Shown here: in pieces, positions 26,058 to 38,700 of the stretch
Layout of the letters: every line of letters starts with the position of its first letter
Position numbering within the stretch: position 1 is the stretch's first letter
Assembly: GCF_008831285.2 (NCBI RefSeq)
Contig: NC_045149.1
Location: 17,747,035 to 17,811,034 of the forward strand
Length of the DNA stretch: 64,000 nucleotides
Direction of reading: 5' to 3'
From: Nymphaea colorata
Lineage: Eukaryota > Streptophyta > Magnoliopsida > Nymphaeales > Nymphaeaceae
The notes under the pieces: generated by a model
The model's input: only the letters and a program-made list of their open reading frames with translations
Told to the model about the DNA's origin: nothing
Database searches by the model: none
Position numbers and translations under genes: made by a program

Positions 26058-27615
26058 AATAAGAGGATCAGAGAGATGGGCAACCACTCACTGAAATCCA
26101 TGAAACACTGAACACTACCTTTAAAAGAAGCTTCCCAGTCCCCATTACAAACCCAGCATCTGTGTTCCCAATACCAGTTGCAAACATCCCAAATGCACCA
26201 GCATTGCATGTATGAGAATCCGTCCCAAGCAGAACCTAAAAACAAGGTATAATGCTCAAATAGGATCATGATAGAATATCTTTATACATTTAATAAGGAA
26301 AAAACAGTCAGATGGATTACCTCTCCAGGCCTGCAGTGTCCTTCTTCAGCAAGGGCGATATGACAAACACCTTTGTAATCAGGATTTGCCTGTTAAGCAG
26401 CCACCGTCAAAGTTCAAAAGCCATGCCAGAGGAAGCCCGATATCTCCTCGTTATCACACAGGAGAGTAGACAACACAAATTGAATAAGAAAATTTGCCTG
26501 AAAATTTCCACGATCAGTGATATCGTAGAAGTACTTGATGTTCTGTTCCAAGCAGAAATCTCTCAATATGTCCACGTTACGATTTGCACGTTCATCATTC
26601 GTGAATATATAGTGATCCGGTATGATAACTATCTTTTCACGGTCCCATACCTGAAATTTCCGATTATGAAATTAATGATCCCCAATTCACTGAATGCACG
26701 ATATTAACAGATAAGTTATTGAACTAAGTAAGATCAAGAAATGTAGACCATCAATATCGGTGATCAACAAGGATGGTAACCTGAATAAGCAGAAACCAAC
26801 AAAAAGAAAGTAAAACGGGCCTCACTCTAATTGCCTATCAATTAGCAGACATGTTCACTGCAATTTTAAAGGCCCGAAATTTCACAACGAAAATTTCGAA
26901 TTCTCTGAGCTTAAATCCAACAGAATTGGAACAGATATGATGACCAAAAAGCCACGAAGACCCAGTTCAAGCCTGCCCATAACAAAAACTTGCTGGTTCA
27001 TGGTCTCACACAAAAAGCCACAGGTGACGAATCAAGGAAAATGGCCAAAGGAAATGGTCCGGGTGGCAGCGATCGAAAACTAATATCTAATAGCGAAGCA
27101 TGGGTACCCTCGCATTTTCGCCGAATTCCTTCTTGAAGATACCAATGGTTCCAGGACCGCAGACGTCATGGGTCATGAGCACGTCAACATTAACCCAGAC
27201 GTTCTCCCCGGGCTCGATCTTCGCCCTCTCCGACGCCCTCGCCAGTATCTTCTCCGTCGTCGTCATCTCGTGCTTCACCTAAACCAAACCCACCAATCAA
27301 AAACGAAATCAATCCATGGGAACACAGACTAATAACCATCGTCTAACGCCTTACCGAGCCAGTAGACACAGGAGGCCGCTGCTGCGGCTGCGGCGGAGCC
27401 ATGACGGCGTGAACGGGTCGTACAATTCTCCTCCTGGAACCCATCTTCAGACTGGAGCCAAAAGAAGGAACTTGAGAGACGGCCGACGAGAGATCCATTT
27501 CTTTCTGCACGAGAATAGAAAAATATGAAGAAGTCCAATTGTTCAATCAGGAGAAAGAGAGAAACCATACCTTGATGAAGCAAGTAGAGGTTGAGGTCAC
27601 AGCAGAGGAAGCCAT
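18287..27615 (-). CDS. IIL1: 3-isopropylmalate dehydratase large subunit, plastid
   Basis: Large subunit of isopropylmalate isomerase, a [4Fe-4S] aconitase-family enzyme that pairs with a small subunit to convert 2- to 3-isopropylmalate in plastid leucine synthesis. Fifteen minus-strand exons: 27571-27615, 27355-27504, 27108-27278, 26498-26650, 26321-26389, 26119-26235, 24959-25033, 24680-24757, 24418-24513, 23934-23983, 22341-22395, 22068-22199, 20090-20137, 19838-19996 and 18287-18427. They close to 512 residues, near the 509 of Arabidopsis IIL1. The first ~60 residues ([13 protein letters not shown]..., Ser/Arg-rich, few acids) fit a transit peptide. Motifs: [24 protein letters not shown], cluster Cys in [13 protein letters not shown] and [10 protein letters not shown], and [20 protein letters not shown]. 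The intron after exon 4 uses a GC donor. Introns carry two MITEs, a 72 bp TA run and an 87 bp tandem duplication. The start is the first ATG before the plastid-like N-terminus. Confidence 0.96.
18918..19268. mobile_element. hAT-like MITE in the last intron of IIL1
   Basis: Flanked by a perfect 8 bp duplication CAAAGCAG (18910-18917 and 19269-19276). The terminal inverted repeats are CTATGTCACATGGGT and, in reverse complement, CTATGTGACACGGGT. The 351 bp unit has no coding capacity. The 8 bp target duplication points to the hAT superfamily. A relative lies at 41915-42309. Confidence 0.75.
20847..21875. mobile_element. Tourist/PIF-Harbinger-like element in IIL1 intron
   Basis: Flanked by TAA on both sides (20844-20846 and 21876-21878). 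The ends GGGAGCGTTTGCT and, in reverse complement, GGGCCCATTTGAT form imperfect inverted repeats. The TAA duplication and GGG..C.TTTG end fit PIF/Harbinger MITEs. The 1029 bp body is largely low-complexity: ACGCCCAC-type repeats (21040-21200), a polypurine array (21280-21600) and a complementary polypyrimidine tract (21617-21692). It lies in the 1.93 kb intron between IIL1 exons 12 and 13. Confidence 0.75.
21301..21600. repeat. Polypurine tandem array (30 bp unit)
   Basis: Three perfect 30 bp units beginning AAGGGGAAAGAAGAAGAAGG fill 21301-21390. Degenerate copies with AGGAAGAAGG variants run on to about 21600. All lie inside the Tourist-like element. Long open frames on both strands here (Lys/Glu/Arg or Ser/Pro/Leu runs) come from composition, not from genes. 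Confidence 0.9.
24193..24367. repeat. 87 bp tandem duplication in IIL1 intron
   Basis: Two adjacent units begin AAATAATTAGAAAAGCCAGAA and end near GGAAAAG(T/A)ATTAGATAT, diverged by point changes. They lie in the intron between exons 9 and 10. Confidence 0.7.
25984..26055. repeat. (TA)n microsatellite in IIL1 intron 6
   Basis: About 36 TA units, 64 bp beyond the exon 6 donor on the transcribed strand. Confidence 0.95.
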
Positions 27616-28000
27616 CTCTCTCTCTCGGTGTAGTGAGAGAAACAACAGCCTTCTCACTTGAGCTACAGTATAGAAAGAGAGACACACGAGCTGCAGGAGA
27701 CAGAGAATAGGAGATACGCTGAAAGCCTGAAACACAACCACGAACGTCCTCCGTCACTCCGTGGGGGCGTCCGCCCTTTGGCACAGCTCTTCCCACTCCA
27801 CAAGTTTAGGGTCGGCTTCAAATCCGGTTTGGATCCACGCAAACTGTCAATCTAAAGTCTAAAACTCTCATTCTAGCCAACGGATGAAATGGATTGGGAT
27901 ACTGAACTGAATCCGTATGCACCCCCACCGCTGGTACCGCTAGATTGAGGGCGTGAGCCAATAAGAGCACATCACTAACAAAAGACATACTAACTAAATG
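27616..28000 (-). other. Presumed IIL1 promoter and 5' UTR
   Basis: The 385 bp between the IIL1 start codon and the 71 bp tandem array has a CT-rich leader directly before the ATG (minus strand). I see no convincing TATA box. Confidence 0.45.
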
Positions 28001-28334
28001 GGACATAGTTTTTTTGTTGGGTGTTCATCTTTATTATGGGTGCTCATCTTTATTATCTAATAACAAGAGGGGGACATAGTTTTTTTGTTGGGTGTTCATC
28101 TTTATTATGGGTGCTCATCTTTATTATCTAATAACAAGAGGGGGACATAGTTTTTTTGTTGGGTGTTCATCTTTATTATGGGTGCTCATCTTTATTATCT
28201 AATAACAAGAGGGGGACATAGTTTTTTTGTTGGGTGTTCATCTTTATTATGGGTGCTCATCTTTATTATCTAATAACAAGAGGAGGACATAGTTTTTTGT
28301 TGGTGCTCATCTTTATTATCTAATAACAAGAGGG
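28001..28334. repeat. 71 bp minisatellite array upstream of IIL1
   Basis: Four near-identical 71 bp units start with GGACATAG at 28001, 28072, 28143 and 28214. A fifth, internally shortened copy starts at 28285. Within each unit the sequence TCATCTTTATTAT occurs twice, so the array arose from a smaller duplication. Unit-to-unit identity is very high, implying recent expansion. Confidence 0.9.
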
Positions 28335-31047
28335 TTGAAGCATTCTATCATTCCCTTCATTTTTCAAGATACTATTATTGTTTTTAGTGTTTGAACTTAT
28401 ATATTGATGTATTCCTTTAAAGAAGTTGAGGTCTCGATATTCAAAACGATGACTGCCTACCAACCTTTGTCCCATCTATTGCACTAACCCCTTAAAATAA
28501 ATGGGACACTAGTTTTTAACTAGATGGAATGAATGAGTGGAGGCTGAAACTGAATATTCCGTTTGCTTTTCAAGGGTTGTTAAAATGTCCATTTGAAACA
28601 CATGATTTATGATAAATTGGCAGAACTTTTCTTCATCACACTTCTAAAAAGAAGAAAAACATAAGAAAATTAACTAAAATCTAAATATTTTGTCATCAAC
28701 AGTTAGTGCGGTCTTAGTTCATATCATCCTACTCTACGAGTAGACAGAGCCGAACAAATACTTGTTAAAGAATTTCAGTAACTTTCTTGAGACTCGACTG
28801 AGAATAAAGTTCATCTGAGAAATACTTCTAATAAAGGAACTCCCATAGTGTCTAGTTTTCTCAATAAACCAAAATGCCGGTCAATCGTCGGATGGTGTTT
28901 GATTGGCACGGAGAAATTTCAAAATTTATCTTCATTAAAAAACTTGGAAGTTTAAGGAGGAAGGGCACATGTGACCGCCTCCATCTATATCAAAGGGACA
29001 ACGCCGTGATCCCGTATTTCCTGCTGCTCATTCCGACGCAACCTGCGGGAAGAAAGGGCCCTCCGAGCCCTTTTATTAACAAAAAAAAAAGGATATTAAA
29101 AAAAACAATAATACACAAAGATAAGAACAAGCTAACTTTCTAGCAACTAAACGCCAGACGTAACTAAATCATTTCCTTGGAACAATAATATAATGTTGTT
29201 GAAACACGTGTTATTAAAAAAATGCATTCTAAAAGCACAATGTTCTCACCAAACTCCCTTTATAGAAGGGTGATTGCTAAATAAGTACTAAGGTGTCCTT
29301 AAACGAATCTAGATCTTCACTAAATCTAGAGGATCATGATCAGTGTTGAGGTGAAACTCAAAAAGGGGATATCGGCGGCAAGCAATGAACAGATTAAAAG
29401 GGTGCTTAAACGGTAGAGAAGAACAAACAGGATAGATGTTCAAGACAGATGCAGTGTGTGGATTACACAACACTTCCTACCAGTGCTGGAGTCACTGCCC
29501 ACACCAGCCCATTATTTTTCTCTTTTGAATTTATATAGTGATACTCTTATGTTTCTGACTCCGCCACTGCTTTCTCTGCTTGAACACGATGTTATCTTCC
29601 ACTTGACCATGCTAAACAAACCTTCTTTTCCCTCAAAATTTTATCTCAGACGTCATCTTCCATGCTCTTAAACATGTTCCAAGGACATGAATGTTGACAA
29701 CTGAGTAAGAAATTAATCTAAAAGTGAATTGAATTAATCGGTGTGAGCATGTTGGTTTACCTTACTGCTGAACAATTTTTGCATGTTGGGTCTTTCAGAA
29801 ATTAAGGGCCCTCAGCCTCTCACAAGTGGGCAGCTGCTCAAAGCCATTAACCCCCAACTTGTGCGTGGGAGTCTCATCATATTTGCTCGGAGAAGTCTCC
29901 CAAGTTTGAAAACTTCTCGTCTCAAAATATCGTCTGCCAGTATTGTAAACATCGACATCGGTGCCATCTCACAGTTTTGGCCTGTACGATAGTTGTAAAT
30001 ATACAGATATTTAAAAATACAGAGGTAATTATCATCTTTATTATTTTATTTACACGTTGGCTGCTACAAGGCCGAAGCAAAGACTAAGGCCAAGGGTTTT
30101 TCAGGCCTCATCTCAACCAATACTTGGAAAACTTATAGGATATCATGTGGAAAGTTCGCGTCTGGGGGCCTTCATGTATTGCTCGTCTAACCCGATCGAC
30201 ACATATGTCATACAAAAGAGAGGCCGAACGCATTTATTTTTGTTCGGGCCTGAAAAATATACACGCTTCAAGCCTATCAGATCTTACACGTAGCTGATGC
30301 AATCTTTATCGTTTGATTTAGCCCATCGTAAATCCTGAAAAAGGAGAATTTGAGTCAACAAATCAAAGAACACTAACTGAACTATAAACTTTCCACTGTG
30401 AGTGAAAAACAAGCGGGGCAAATACTGTGCATGTAAATCACGATGTCCGAAGCTTTCGTTCAAAGGACAACACTTGAACCGTCGTACTCCTGCAAAGACT
30501 CCTGGCCATTAGCGACAAGTAAGGATTACTGCCTTCAAAATTATCAGAGAACCGTATAGAATGAATCTTCTTCCTGCATCGCACGTCACGGCCGGAAAGC
30601 ATAATGGTGATACTTCCCAATAAGGACAATCAATTGCCTGGCCTCTCCAAATTTCCACGCACAATCAAAACACCAATGTTATTCACGAGGTGGCTCCTGG
30701 ATCTGCCACATCCAATCAAGACCACCTCCAGAAGCCAAGCGTCTGCAAACAAGTCTTCGCTCGTCGTCCTCACTCATATTATACAGTATACGTTCGTGCT
30801 GCAGCAGAAAGCCACGTCTCAAGGTTCAGAAGGGCCATCCCCTACATCGTGGGAGCATGCCACCTCCATTTTCTGGCACTGTCTGTACAGCACTGGAGAG
30901 AGAAAGAGATGCAGAGCAGTTAAGCGCCTAACCGGCAACTTCAAGCCACGTAGAAACTTACAGTTATCCATGCAAATCGTCCACCAGCCATGTGTGCAAA
31001 CTGTGTCACGTGGTTAGCAATCCACCTGAACCAGTAAAACTATTCCT
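28335..31047. other. Divergent spacer between IIL1 and the DREB2-type gene
   Basis: AT-rich with scattered short ORFs and no recognisable gene. 30.4-31.0 kb is richer in GC and probably belongs to the DREB2-type promoter. No protein motif was found in it on either strand. Confidence 0.5.
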
Positions 31048-31056
31048 TTATATATC
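31048..31056 (+). promoter_or_regulatory. Candidate TATA box of the DREB2-type gene
   Basis: TTATATATC sits about 170 bp before the start codon, a plausible distance for a core promoter with a moderate leader. Assigned from motif and position only. Confidence 0.4.
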
Positions 31057-31221
31057 AACCGTAGTATAACAGTAACTACTTGCCATTAGTCATGTCAGCT
31101 TCTTCGTCCCTTTGGAAACCTCTGCTTTCTGTGTTTGGATGTGATGCCCCTCTTTTGAGTATCTTCCAAACACCAGAGGTTTAGGCAGAAAAGCACCTAC
31201 CACCCACTTCACATCTACGCC

Positions 31222-31926
31222 ATGGAGAATGGAGAGGCCAAACCAGTGAAGAAAACCAACCATAGGTGCTCAAGAAAAGGGTGTATGAAGGGCAAAGGAG
31301 GGCCTGAAAATGCACTTTGCCACTACAGGGGTGTGAGGCAGAGGACTTGGGGCAAGTGGGTAGCTGAGATACGTGAGCCCAACAGAGGATCACGCCTGTG
31401 GCTCGGCACCTTTGACACCTCCCACCAGGCTGCCTTGGCCTATGATGCCGCAGCCCGCAAGCTCTACGGTGATTGTGCGGTGCTGAACCTTCCTGAGTCC
31501 TGTGTTATCACCACAGAGCTTCCTTACCAACAGGAGATTGCTCACAACTCCCTGTCTTCATCACCTTCTTTGCGCCGAAGCGTTAAGCCTCGGAATTCAG
31601 GCAATTCACAAGGCCGCGGAGGCTGCAGTGGCTCAGAAACAACCACCACCGCTGCCAGCAACACGACCAACGGGACCAGCGCCACTTCACAGGCTAGTTT
31701 TCCTGAGTTCGCCACGGAAGCGTTTAGAGATGACGAAGGAGAAGGTGAGCTATGGAGCAGCAACGACGCGGTTCGGTTTTCTTTGGACGAGATGACGGCC
31801 GGCTGGTTGTCGTGCCCTGAGAGCTTGCCATCGATGGAGGACCAGCAGCTTCCAACGTCCTTTGAGTGGGGAAATGGGGAGGAGCTGATGGGCTTTGAAT
31901 CCACGCAGTTGGGCTGGTGTACATAG
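31222..31926 (+). CDS. DREB2-type AP2/ERF transcription factor
   Basis: Nuclear AP2/ERF regulator of the DREB A-2 type, whose members bind DRE/CRT (A/GCCGAC) sites and act in drought, heat or salt responses. Single exon, 234 residues. Residues 1-34 hold a basic stretch ([14 protein letters not shown]) and the A-2 signature [13 protein letters not shown] just before the domain. The AP2 domain spans about 35-92: [20 protein letters not shown] with Val at domain position 14, the [16 protein letters not shown] helix and [11 protein letters not shown]. The C-terminal half is Ser/Thr/Gly-rich and then acidic ([27 protein letters not shown]), as expected for an activation region. The start is the first ATG and precedes the basic segment. 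Which DREB2 member it is cannot be decided here. Confidence 0.92.
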   Translation: MENGEAKPVKKTNHRCSRKGCMKGKGGPENALCHYRGVRQRTWGKWVAEIREPNRGSRLWLGTFDTSHQAALAYDAAARKLYGDCAVLNLPESCVITTELPYQQEIAHNSLSSSPSLRRSVKPRNSGNSQGRGGCSGSETTTTAASNTTNGTSATSQASFPEFATEAFRDDEGEGELWSSNDAVRFSLDEMTAGWLSCPESLPSMEDQQLPTSFEWGNGEELMGFESTQLGWCT

Positions 31927-32761
31927 AAGGCCGCAGCTTAATGCGTATTTTGAGCTTGAGGAAATGAGAATTGTTTGCATCTTGTGCACACGTCCTTCAG
32001 AGGAATATAGTTCATACATGCTGCCCACATGGTGGCTGTTTCCACTCATCCTATAGCAGATGTATGTGCATCATCTTCTTGTAGCTACAGAACCTTACCT
32101 TCAATAGTTTGAGATGGGACAAACTGGTTTTCCACAATAACCTGTCATAGAGAGAGAGAGAGAGAGAGATGCTTTATATTACAGAGAGAGACGCTTTATA
32201 TTACTTTTTCCAGAATCTTCTTTTTTGCCATTGAGGTGAACGAGGCCGATGGAAAGATTCTTTATCCCTCTTCCCCAATGCACCCATTCAAACAAAATAC
32301 ATGAAAGTGCACTCTGTCAGAAAATTGAACTAATTCGGATGGATTCATCAGATTGATTGTCAAACAATCGATCTTTAATATATTTGTGAACAACAATATA
32401 CTTTTTGTTAAGCAAGCTCACATCGGTCTTTTCATATTTACTGGTCGTTCGTGCAACTTATCATACCATTAATTTAAACACCTGCTCGATGCCAAAGTAT
32501 GCTAGTTTACAGGATCATACTGGAGATTTTGACGCCAGCCAGATATTTTTTATCACTTGGCAGTTGGCAGACCCCCATGCAACGAAGTGTTTCTGCTACT
32601 TCACAGATATACAGATGATGCGTCTATAGGATAGGACCTTGCATGGGGGATTTTGCGCATTTTGCAGCCAACTAGGCGCTAAGCATATTTAGCCTTCAAT
32701 TAACGACGTCTGAAGTGTACGGTGCTGGATGAACGCCTGCCGAAGTGTCGGGTTTTCAACA
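31927..32761. other. Convergent spacer between DREB2-type gene and HCAR
   Basis: Two 3' ends converge here. No ORF of interest. It contains a GA microsatellite and a short duplicated GCTTTATATTAC segment near 32170-32205. Confidence 0.6.
32149..32169. repeat. (GA)n microsatellite
   Basis: About ten AG units in the 3' flank of the DREB2-type gene. Confidence 0.85.
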
Positions 32762-35700
32762 CTACTTGTTTGAAAGCAACGAATCAATCTGGCCGTTCTT
32801 GTTGTACATGTCTATAAGCCTTTTTGCATACGATGGCATGTGCCGCTCTGCTCTGTATGGCGCAGCACAAAGAACAAATTAAAAAGAGCTGTGGCGCCAA
32901 GTACAAACCAAGTTGTTACTTACCTGCGTTCTCCCCATGTACGGTATACATGTAGGAAGTTGCGGATGGTGTGGTAGTCCAACGAGTAACGTGCAAATTC
33001 AAGACCTTTTGGTCCGATCTGCAAGATTTTTTGTATACAATAACATGTATAAATTGAGAATATGGTACTTAGTGTAGTGAATTAATCTAGGTGGTTAATG
33101 AAAGAGTCACTAACCAGATTAAGGATAAAGGCAATCAGATCACCAACAAACTTTGGAGCAGGAGGAGATGCCTTCCCTGCGAATGTTAGGAGTCATGGTT
33201 AACAAAGTAAATAGATGTCAAACAGTAAACCTTCCCTGCAAATGTTTGATGTATAGATATACAGTAAACTGTAGATGATACAGCGATGCAACCTCGTGCA
33301 ACATATAGTTTGAAACTACGCAGCTCAGAAAAGAAAGTCTCATAACAGAGGTCAGCCAAGTCAGAGAGAACATTTGCAGGCCTGAAAGGAAATGTAAGCG
33401 GCTATGCTAAAGTAGCAAAATACAACAAATGGTTCATGAAGTACGAGAACTCGGGTCCTTGGTTGAGAATCTGAGACTCGCTTACCTGTTAAAACGTGGG
33501 CTACCCTTCTCAGATTCTCGTAAATAATTTTTGAAGGCACTTTTATGCTTGGAAAAAATACACCGAAGAAAATGTGTCGAGCGAAGCAAGCAATACCTTG
33601 GTGAACTAGCTGCTAGTCCTATGGCACTTGGGTGGCGTTTGGGTAATCACTAGCTTCGACTCTATAGCAAGTGGAAAGTATTTGAGAGTACAATACAAAC
33701 CTGATTTGGCCTGGTCATCTGCCTTGACAGTTTCCATCACATATGGTTGTCGGTTGCCCTGAAGGTTAACGGATAGAATTTGTCAAATGAGAGACAAAAA
33801 GAGAGTCGGATAACATGATTAGAAGGTGATACATAAAGTAGATTCTGAAACGCACGCTGCTGATTGTAGGAGAGGTCTCCAAAAGATTTTCCACTAAGCG
33901 AAGCATTTCTCTTCCTCGTTCATTTCTGTAAATAAAACTAAACCTTCTATCATCACGACCATAAGAACGGAAAATGCAAAGCGGAAGAAGGTCTGTACAA
34001 CACACCTAACAGTGATATATTGCGGATGCTGTGACATACTAACACCTGAATACTTTGGTACTCCCATGTACCCCACTACCAAGTCCTGCATGTTTAAAAT
34101 CCGAACTTGAAAAGGTATACGCAACACACCTACGTAAGTCAAATTATTTCCAAGATGACAGAATACTTCCAAGTTGAGTAACTAAATCACTATGATGAGG
34201 ATTAGTTGAGTAACTAAATCAAACAATTTTGCAAGTTTCAATGCTCAGATGTACCTTCCAATGGTCATTTTTTTAACCATCCTTTTTTAAAGTATTTTGC
34301 TTAGTTCCAAATTGTGGTTCTCTTTTATTCTTCACACTTGGTGAATAAACGTACTATTCTGCAGAGCTAAATTGAATCATGTGTAACAAGTTTCTGTAGG
34401 TAAATTTCATAGTGAACTGTTGACAGAAAGCATAAGACAACAGATTTCTTTGGTGATGAAGCAATAGTTGAGAAGTCATTTTTCATTTTTCCTACTATCT
34501 TGTCAAACTTTTGCTTCTGATCCCTACCTAAAACGTATACACTGTGCAAAGTCCTAAATTTCCTACTTAAGATTTGTTGCTTGAAGAGAAGCTATAACTG
34601 CAACAATGAATCGGCTTATTTTTTTCCACGTACTGTAGATGCACTAACTGCAACTTCATCTGTTCCAATACTAAGGCACAATCAAGAAAAGGAGGAATCA
34701 GCATTTCAAATTACAAGAGTAATTTGCACAGTGTTAAACAAAATAACTATGCATTATGCTATCACGTGCAGCAACACTATTATATTTTATTGTTGCTATG
34801 CCACATGTCAAGGACCTTTTCCAACATGATTGTGCGATAGCCCTAATCTATCCATATTCTTTCACAATTATCCATGAAAGAAAATAGAAGACCTGATTAT
34901 AAAAGGAAAAAAAAATGCTAAAACAATTTCTATCATGCCAATGCAGTTTTTTTCAATTACTGATCAGATAAGAACTTACCGCTAGGGCATTAGTGTAATC
35001 AAAGCAACTGCACATCACCAAGAAGCAAACATGTTAGGAACAGAAAATGAAACATGGGAGACAAGTCGGTCAAAACTCAAAAGATACACAGAATTCTTCT
35101 GGCAATTATCACAAACTTATCAACAAAAAAGGCTGTAAAAGGATACAAAAGGTTAGGCATATATCAACTATGAACAGTATCCTTGATGAGTACGAGCTGC
35201 AGTTCATCATCTAAGGGCATCCACTATGGGAGGAAAAATTCTAGAAAAGACGAGCAGGAAACCTGAATCTTTTGAGACTACGATTGCTTTAACAAGCAAG
35301 TCTATTTCGTAGTTGTAGGTTAGGGTGGTGCTCACACATAATATCTGAATGAAAGGCATACAAGAAGATGATAGAAGAGAAATTGCTTAAAGTAAATTGA
35401 GTTTGAGATGGAGTTCAACAAAACCATGATGCACAGACTGATCTTACAGGCATGTTAATATATGTCTTTTGAAACGTGGCCGAGCTCATTTGATCTATTT
35501 GTCATATCTTTCAACCATCATCCAACAAAAAATCACTTCTATCAAGAAAATGAGGAGGGATATTTAAGTGTGAGGGGTTAGATCTTGGCTGGATCGAGAG
35601 AATTGCCAACCATTGATTGCCCCAAGTAGTAGCTGGAGCAACAACTCTTGATGGAAAAGCTCACTATAAGGTCATATGGCAAAGAAAATAAAAAAGTTCT

Positions 35701-38700
35701 GCCAAGGAAAGCCAGAAAATATCAAATGATAAAGATAAATCTATATGCAGACAATTAAGGGAAAGAAAGATGAAACCAAAATATCTGAGGCATTCTTTAC
35801 CAACCAAGGCTCCAAAGTATTCAGCAACTGTTTATAAAGCTTTAAATAATTTCAGGGAAATATATTCATAGAAGAATGGGAAACTTACCTATAGCAAGAA
35901 GATGCTATTACATCGACCAATTCATTAGCTGGAAGACAGAAATAAGGTACCTGTTTTAGAAATCACATGAAGTCTAAGATGAAATGGAAGTACTAAAATA
36001 ACAAATATTAAAAAAATAAAAAGGAGAAAAAAGAATATTCTACCCTATATTGTAAACAAATAGGTGCAAACTTTTATACCTCCTCGATATGGCCATCCAA
36101 ATGCTTCAGGTGGACCTGTTCACAGGGCACTTAAAATTTCAGTATGGAATTTACAATTAACTATCCACTAGTAATACAATATCTAGGATTTTGATGTACA
36201 TGCAAGATATTTGGTTACTAGAGGATTAATATTTTAGAAATATGAGATTTGAATCATTTAGTTATTGGCTATTGGTTGAATAGTGCAACTTGCTACTCTT
36301 TAACTTGCAGCATCTTAGACAGATGCCTTTACTGCTTTACATTTAGAGATGCTAAATGACTTCTCTCTGCAGGAAACGGACAACCCATTAGCATTGCATA
36401 ACAAACTTGTGACTCGTGAGTCTAGTAAAAAACGGATTTTTACTCCCAAGGTGCTTTAACAGGAATATGTACTAAGAGTGTAAAACACTTCTTCGTTCAC
36501 TGTTTATGGAGGAAAACAGGAAATTGCATAGAACATGAAACCACACAAGTGGCCAAACAGTACAAAAGGAGATATTCTCCGAAGCAACAGTTCTTTTAAG
36601 GATTCTGTCTTGATGATTTTAGAAACAATATATATATATCTCAATTATGATGTGGAACAAGGTCAAACTTTTCACTATACATATAAGCGGCTGACTGGAG
36701 GTGATATTCGACCGTGGTTGTAATTTTGGACTTCATGCCCTTTTTTACGAACATATTGGAGGCCTCAAATTTTGATACTTTGTAAAATAAAGACACAAAG
36801 TAGATGAACAATAAAATCAAATACAGATGTTCCTTGTACATAAGACAGAATTTTTAATTGAACAATTTTCTAAGCAAGTAAGAGTTTTGATTTCTCCAAA
36901 GAACATCTGAAGTAAACAATCATTTAATATTGGAAACAGACAGCAGGGACATCAATAATAGCAAAATGGTGTCAGATTTGTCACTATAATGCTGTTCTAA
37001 AGTCAAATTGAAAAAGCCGTGTGACACTTTGAAACTCAAGTTATGGTGTTTGGCCACTCCAACCATAAGGCAAATGACCTCAGACATGGCTAACATTCTG
37101 CCAGTAACATTTTAGTTCAATTCCAGTGTAAAACCTTTCTTCTAAAGAATGTGTTTGCAAATTCCATAGACACGAACCAAATTTATGGAAAAGAGATGAT
37201 ACCAGTAACTCCTGGATTCAAGTATCTAGACACATGTAATTTAGAGATCAGAATAATAAATGCCAAGTAAGAGATTCAAAAGCAAGCGTCTCTTTTTAAG
37301 AGGCCAAAGTACCTTGTAGTCTTGCATAAATTCATAATGAAGAACAGTCTCAGGCTCTCTGCTTGCAGCTTGTAGAAACTTTTGCAGCCCTTCACGGGTT
37401 CCATTATCAACTAAAAGCAGAAAATTTTTGTTCAGAATAGAATTGTCTCCAGAAAAGTTTCATTAAGGATAAGGCTTTGTAAGATGTAATGACTCAACAG
37501 ATGGCATTGGAGCCACTTCCAAGTGACACTTGGTCAATCTGTTCAAAGTTACTCACATGATCCAACCAATCTTTAACTATTATGCTCCACTCTAGAACAA
37601 CTATTGGCTTAGCAACTTGTTAGACAAAGCATTTGTGAACTTGATTACACAAAATAATCCAACTCCTGACTACATTGTAAAGTGACTCCTCACTCACCAC
37701 AGTTGGTGCCGAGTACATAAAGCTTGTCTAAATTCAAATGGTGCTCTACTGATCGCAATGCTGCAGTTTCAGAAATGACTCTGCATTACAATAATAGAAG
37801 TTACAAGGAATCACAAGTTGTGCGTACAAGTAGCAGGTAGGAAGACAGCAAACCTTGTACTTGGCAACCCACACCACAGAAAAGTAGACGTTTCACACCT
37901 GCTGCCTATACAGCAAATACATCAAAGCAGTTAATGTCACTCTTTAGGGAAAAAGCAAAGGAGAAGAAAATGGAAAGGAATGCACATGAACTCAAAAAAA
38001 ACAGCAGGCACTAATTTTTATCTGACATTAGTTAAACAAAATAAAAGACTGTTGAACCAAGGTCCTCAAAGGGGCAATGCCTTATGAGAAAATGAGAAAT
38101 AAAATTCAACATCAACAATAGCAATGATCGTTATGTTTTATCAGAACAGTCACCTCAACTAGGGCAAGGGTGTTCAGATTGGGAGATAATGTTGGCTTGA
38201 CTCCCTTTGCTGCAAGAACTTCATCAGGTGTCCTATATTTGGAAACAGTGAAACCATTGCACAATGGTTAAGCACGTTTAATAAAATGTTAAGACAGATT
38301 GTAATAAAATCACAGGAATATGAAAAAGGTTACTTCTAATCTAAACAACTAGTAGCCAGAAAACTAGCAGCATAAAACTCCAACAAGGTTGTGATCACCT
38401 GGCTAAAATGGGCCTCGGGCTCAATCTATCATCTGGGTCACTGCATTAAATTGAAGTTGAAGTACCGAGTCATATCTCCAATACTAACAGAAGAACCAAA
38501 AGAAGGTCCAAAAATCAGTTACTCCTGAATGAACTTAATTCTTTGTATGCATACCTCTGCACACAAATTACAGCATCAACCAGGTTTGCTTTCAACATTT
38601 CAATTGCAATTGTTGTGACAATGCCGGTCCATTGGGCTCCTGCAAAACCATCAACAGAAGCCAATTCTAGTGAATGGTGATAGGGAAAAAATAATTAACT

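Noticed and set aside
28001-28334. CRISPR-like regular array
   Set aside because: Units are contiguous with no unique spacers and the genome is a plant's. It is a minisatellite.
30438-31017. Possible small gene upstream of the DREB2-type factor
   Set aside because: Open frames on both strands are short and without motifs; the position suits a promoter.
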